Source of the DNA: Ailanthus altissimus
Lineage: Eukaryota; Streptophyta; Magnoliopsida; Sapindales; Simaroubaceae
Assembly: GCA_946807835.1 (NCBI GenBank)
Contig: OX327693.1
Span: 10,867,501-10,931,500, forward strand
Length of the DNA stretch: 64,000 bases
Direction: 5' to 3'
In this document: piece by piece, positions 60,481 to 64,000 of the stretch
How the letters are laid out: every line of letters begins with the position of its first letter
Numbering within the stretch: the first letter of the stretch is position 1
Position numbers and translations under genes: made by a program
Notes under the pieces: model-generated
Database searches by the model: none
Told to the model about the DNA's origin: nothing
Seen by the model: the letters and a program-made list of their open reading frames with translations, nothing else

Positions 60481-61307
60481 AGTACTCCTACGTGCTCTTA
60501 GCCTTACTCTCCCCCAACGAAGGATTATAATCTTTTTCAATTATGATTGCATGAAGGTAGATCTTGTACAGAAGCAAATTTTTTCTACCTATCATAACCA
60601 GAGAAGTAATGATACCCCTCCTGTTGATCGACATTCACACTTAATTGATACAACCATTGAAATTCAAGGAAGGTATGCTCATTATAGTTAGCCTTCAACC
60701 ATATAGCACATAAACTGACTAGTACTCTCCTTGAGTTTAAACCTAACTAGCACGGTGTTAAGTTTAAATAGGTGAGCATATAGATGAAGTAAGACACAAA
60801 GGGCAATTTCAACCCTAAGTCGAAAAGAGCAAAATTAAAAGTTACCTTTTTAGCAAATGGCACACTCGCATACTCATCTTCCAGATAACCTTTATTGTAT
60901 TGGTACTCAATATTTTAATTTTTTCCTCAATTAAGATTTTCCTCTCGTATACTAAGAGATGGTAAGGCGGGCATTCTAATTCAAAAGGGACTTTCTTATC
61001 AAACTAAGGGACAAAAGCATTCTTTTTCTTCTTTTTAAGCCTATTAGCTGGCAAAATATTTTTATTTGCCCCTGAGGGACCTTAATAGGCATCATATCAC
61101 TAATAGTCCTCTTTGAGTCACTATGACCCTTGAATAACTCAGCAGCATCCCATCTTTAGGTAGGTTCTCTAGTAACTGAATAGAGTCTTCGGGCTTTTCG
61201 AGCAGTTTCACTATCCACTTCTCAAGTTGAGCTATTCTCATTCAAGCCCCACTTAAGTACTTAAGCTCACGACTAGATATATTCTAAGATTCGTTAACTA
61301 ATGACAT
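60481..61307 (-). pseudogene. Antisense ORF of the outer element, N-terminal part
   Basis: The minus-strand frame opens at ATG 61307-61305 with SLVNES, then reads SSRELKYLSGA, MRIAQLEKWIVKLLEKPED and LLENLPKDGMLLSYSR, with scattered stops. Further on, in shifted frames, come VPFAKKVTFNFALFDLGLKL and LYKIYLHAIIIEKDYNPSLG. The pattern fits the same PF04195-type protein as 37200-38898. It is cut by the CACTA-like insertion at 60480. Not functional. Confidence 0.4.
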
Positions 61308-62116
61308 GCTTCTAATACGTAGACAAGCAAAACATACATCATATTAAACAATCTATTATGCCAAGCACTTAAGACAAGCAATCAAACTTTGAGGAGCATG
61401 AACTCAAAGACTTACAAAGTGCAAAAAATACTCTATTTACTCAAAACAGCAAAGGAAAAAAATACCATAAATAGAGATTGAAAGCAAAAGATACTTACTT
61501 ATTTAAAGATCTTTCCAAAATCAATTAAAGAAATATGGATGAGCTAGAGTCTCAGTCTCTTTACCAGTAACAAATTTCTCTTTCTCTTAATTTTTTTAAG
61601 CGGGGTAAAATTGAGAAACTAAGAAGACTGCTTTTATTTATAGAACCTTTGATGTAATCACAACCATTGATTTAAAATCTTAAGGTTAGGGTGCTCTCAT
61701 GATTGAAATATATTCTCAACTAGCACGACCCTTGAAAGAGTACCCCTCAACCATCCGATCGGTATTAAGCACCTATGATATGGCCACGTCATTAGTAATA
61801 TGGAGTGAAATTATTTATCTAGTCGACTATCGATACATGTCTCTAGAAGGGTCACTCCACATTAAATTCATTTTTGGCATTAATTCAAAATTTAAAATTC
61901 AATAATAATGTGACTGGACAACCACATGTACAACCACATTATATGGACCCAAATGTCCAAAACCTATGAGTCCCTCACTCTAACTGAGAGCCCATCATCA
62001 AACTTTGAGAATTACGTTGGGCCAAGAACTACTATAAAGTTTTTAATATTAACAAGTTAATATAAAAAATTGAGAGATCCCTGTTTCTCTCTTGGGATTT
62101 TGGTCCAAAGGCTATT
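61308..62116. other. Internal 3' region of the outer LTR element
   Basis: No gene recognised between the antisense frame start and the 3' LTR. Confidence 0.4.
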
Positions 62117-63093
62117 AAACTTGAGGGCTCAGCATGGCTCTAGTCTTAAGCATATTGAGCAACCTAATAACAATTCACCTAAGGTCTCTAACTAACCATA
62201 AATGTCCTTATTTTGCAAAATACCTCAAGCCATGGTCTATCACCATTAGAAGGCTCCAAATTTATACAAAAAAGTGTCTTCAAGACATACTAAAGCCTTT
62301 GGTCTCTAACAATTCTTGGTAGATATTGTAAGGCTTACCATTCATTCCCTTGAGCGAATGAGAAGGCACTTAACCGTCTACTTCTCGAGAAATAAGGACT
62401 TAGAGCACCTCTAGGACCCGAATTACTCTTGACCTCGAAGATTTCAATATCCTAGGATTCCTAGCGCCAATCCTCCTACAGTCACAAAACTTGTCCTAAA
62501 TGAAAAAGGTTCCTACAACTTTGAAACATGATTAGAATAGGAAGATAACAACTTGCGTTAGTTTTACAAGAATTCAATTACTAAAGGTAACAACATCTAT
62601 AAATAAGGAGAACTTTTTCCTCCATAAGGAGAGAGAAATTTTCTTGTCTTCTAATTAATAGACCTTTGGAGCTCTTCTCTCCACCTTTCAAGCTTCACAA
62701 ATTACAACCCTCAAAGGCTCTTCCATAGCCTTTATAGCCCTGTAGTTGCTCCCAAGGCTCTATGGCATCATATTTTGTAATTGTGTTTATCTATAGAGAT
62801 CATGTCTCCAAACACTCTTGTAAAAATATATTCAATAAGGCATTTAAAGTAAGCAAGGGCTCTGTGAAGTGAATGTAAACTCCTACAGAATTAAACCACT
62901 ATAACCTTTTATCTTATGTATGCCTCTTTTTTTATTGAATTGAAGGCTTCAACGAGAGCAATACACACCTGAGGCCCAATAAGCATAAATAGGTGCTTAT
63001 TTCGGCCTAACCCATCAATGAGCCCAATTGATGTTTTTTCTAAAATTTAAATCTAACTCATTGGTTTAGGATGCCTAAAATCTAAAGTTAACA
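62117..63093 (+). repeat. 3' LTR of the outer element
   Basis: It matches 35447-36075 and contains about 370 bp missing there. It ends AAAGTTAACA at 63093. The portion absent from the left copy includes the TATA box. Confidence 0.6.
62598..62605 (+). promoter_or_regulatory. TATA box in the LTR
   Basis: TATAAATA followed by AGGAGAAC, within the LTR on the plus strand. It supports the plus direction given by the primer site at 36077. Confidence 0.5.
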
Positions 63094-64000
63094 ATTCTTT
63101 CATATTTCACATATTTTCATCTTGAGCATCAAATTGAATTGATTTTAAGGAAATTAGTGATTGATAGAATGCACTTGAGTGGGTTGAGTGAGATTGTGCT
63201 TGTTATTAAATTACTTTAATAATATAAAATTTTATTAAAAATAGGGTGCCAAAAATAATTTGCAGGATGTAAATACTCTCATTGTTTATTAAACATGACA
63301 TGTTTAAGTATTCTTTCATGAAAAATAAAAATATTTTTCTTATAAAATTTTTTAAAATGTTTTTGTTTTCCGAAAATTATACATCATGTATAAAGTATAA
63401 TTTCATAGAAAACTTTATTTTTTTGACTTATAATTCAAATAGCAACAACACATTTGAAAAAAAAAGAATACCTTTCGATTATTATAGACAATTAATAAGT
63501 GTTTTTTTTAGAATACATTTTCGTTTATAAACAATTTAAAATTGTTAATCTACGTTTTTCGAAAAGGTTTGGTGGGATGGCAAGCTGCGTTACCATAAAC
63601 ATAGTGATGTAAATTTTACAAATTGGTAATTTAATAGTTTGAAAAAAAAAAGAGATTAACGAAAAGTAACAAACGTGTGTATAAAATTTTATATAAATTC
63701 CAACCCCTCTTAATTGTTGAGGAAATGCTTTAAAAACATCCAACAAGATGAACAGTGCAAAATAATGTAATACATCATAAGTTATATTTTAAATTATTTT
63801 TTAATAATAATATGCAAGTAATTATTAAATAGTAAAATAATATAATGAATAATTTTAAAATTTATACCAATTCACCCTTCAATAATTACTTGATATATTA
63901 TTATTTAGATATTATTTAAGATATAATTTAAAATGAGTAACATTACTCAGTAGAAAAATCCAAACTTTCTCTCACACTCTCTCTCTTGTCTCATGCAAAA
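63094..64000. other. No gene seen
   Basis: AT-rich flank outside the LTR element. No frame, repeat or RNA gene was recognised. Confidence 0.5.

Larger units (their letters stand above)
35447..63093 (+). mobile_element. LTR element with antisense coding region, holding a 21.6-kb nest
   Basis: Direct LTRs at about 35447-36075 and 62117-63093 share many blocks in the same order. A primer-site-like TTTAGCGTCGTCTAAG directly after the left LTR and a TATA box in the right LTR give a plus direction. The recognisable coding sequence, however, reads on the minus strand (61307-60481, then 38898-37200), the two parts being separated by the CACTA-like element. No pol was seen. Antisense extra ORFs are known in Tat-lineage Ty3/gypsy elements (Grande, Ogre relatives), so a pol-less Tat derivative is the working assignment. 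No target duplication was found. Confidence 0.5.

Overview
The window reads as nuclear DNA of a flowering plant, most likely a eudicot. It is AT-rich, its two intact genes have introns with plant-like GT...AG borders, and nearly everything else is retrotransposon and DNA-transposon debris. No CRISPR array, operon or bacterial feature is present. The species cannot be named from the sequence.

Layout. 1-479 is a diverged copy of an intron that lies 29.5 kb away in the same window. 549-19658 is a minus-strand Ty3/gypsy-like element with ~1.25 kb LTRs and only a gag gene. It has been opened by a Copia element (8181-17631, exact 5-bp target duplication) and by two LTR copies at 3227-7302. The Copia element itself carries a solo LTR in its gag (13089-15440). 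20003-20480 is a GC-rich cluster of near-identical tRNA-derived SINE-like units, two of them inverted. 22329-24557 is a pair of ~190-bp inverted arms enclosing a broken PPR gene, which a 1.03-kb solo LTR later split (exact 5-bp target duplication).

The gene island is 25.7-33.4 kb. A complete three-exon xyloglucan endotransglucosylase/hydrolase gene (XTH15/16 type, + strand, 287 aa) faces, tail to tail, a seven-exon minus-strand gene for a 925-aa plant nuclear-type protein of unknown function. The second gene contains a duplicated 103-nt exon and has three near-consensus E2F sites just upstream of its ATG. A 1,114-bp foldback element with a perfect 10-bp target duplication follows at 33596-34709.

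35447-63093 is one large nest. The outermost layer is an LTR element whose surviving coding sequence is antisense to its LTR/PBS direction. Inside it is a putative CACTA element (38899-60480). Inside that lie a dead hAT transposase cut by a Copia element with TA...TA LTR ends (41149-48966), a short-LTR Copia element (50766-55006), and further copies of the long-LTR family, one inserted in another (55140-58933 with 55758-57793).

One long-LTR Copia family, called family L here (~1.6-3 kb LTRs, ends TGTTRG...CYAACA), accounts for at least seven pieces of the window, mostly solo LTRs. Element borders were set by matching LTRs, primer sites and target duplications by eye, so borders without a target duplication are approximate. 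Only the XTH gene and the 925-aa gene look functional.
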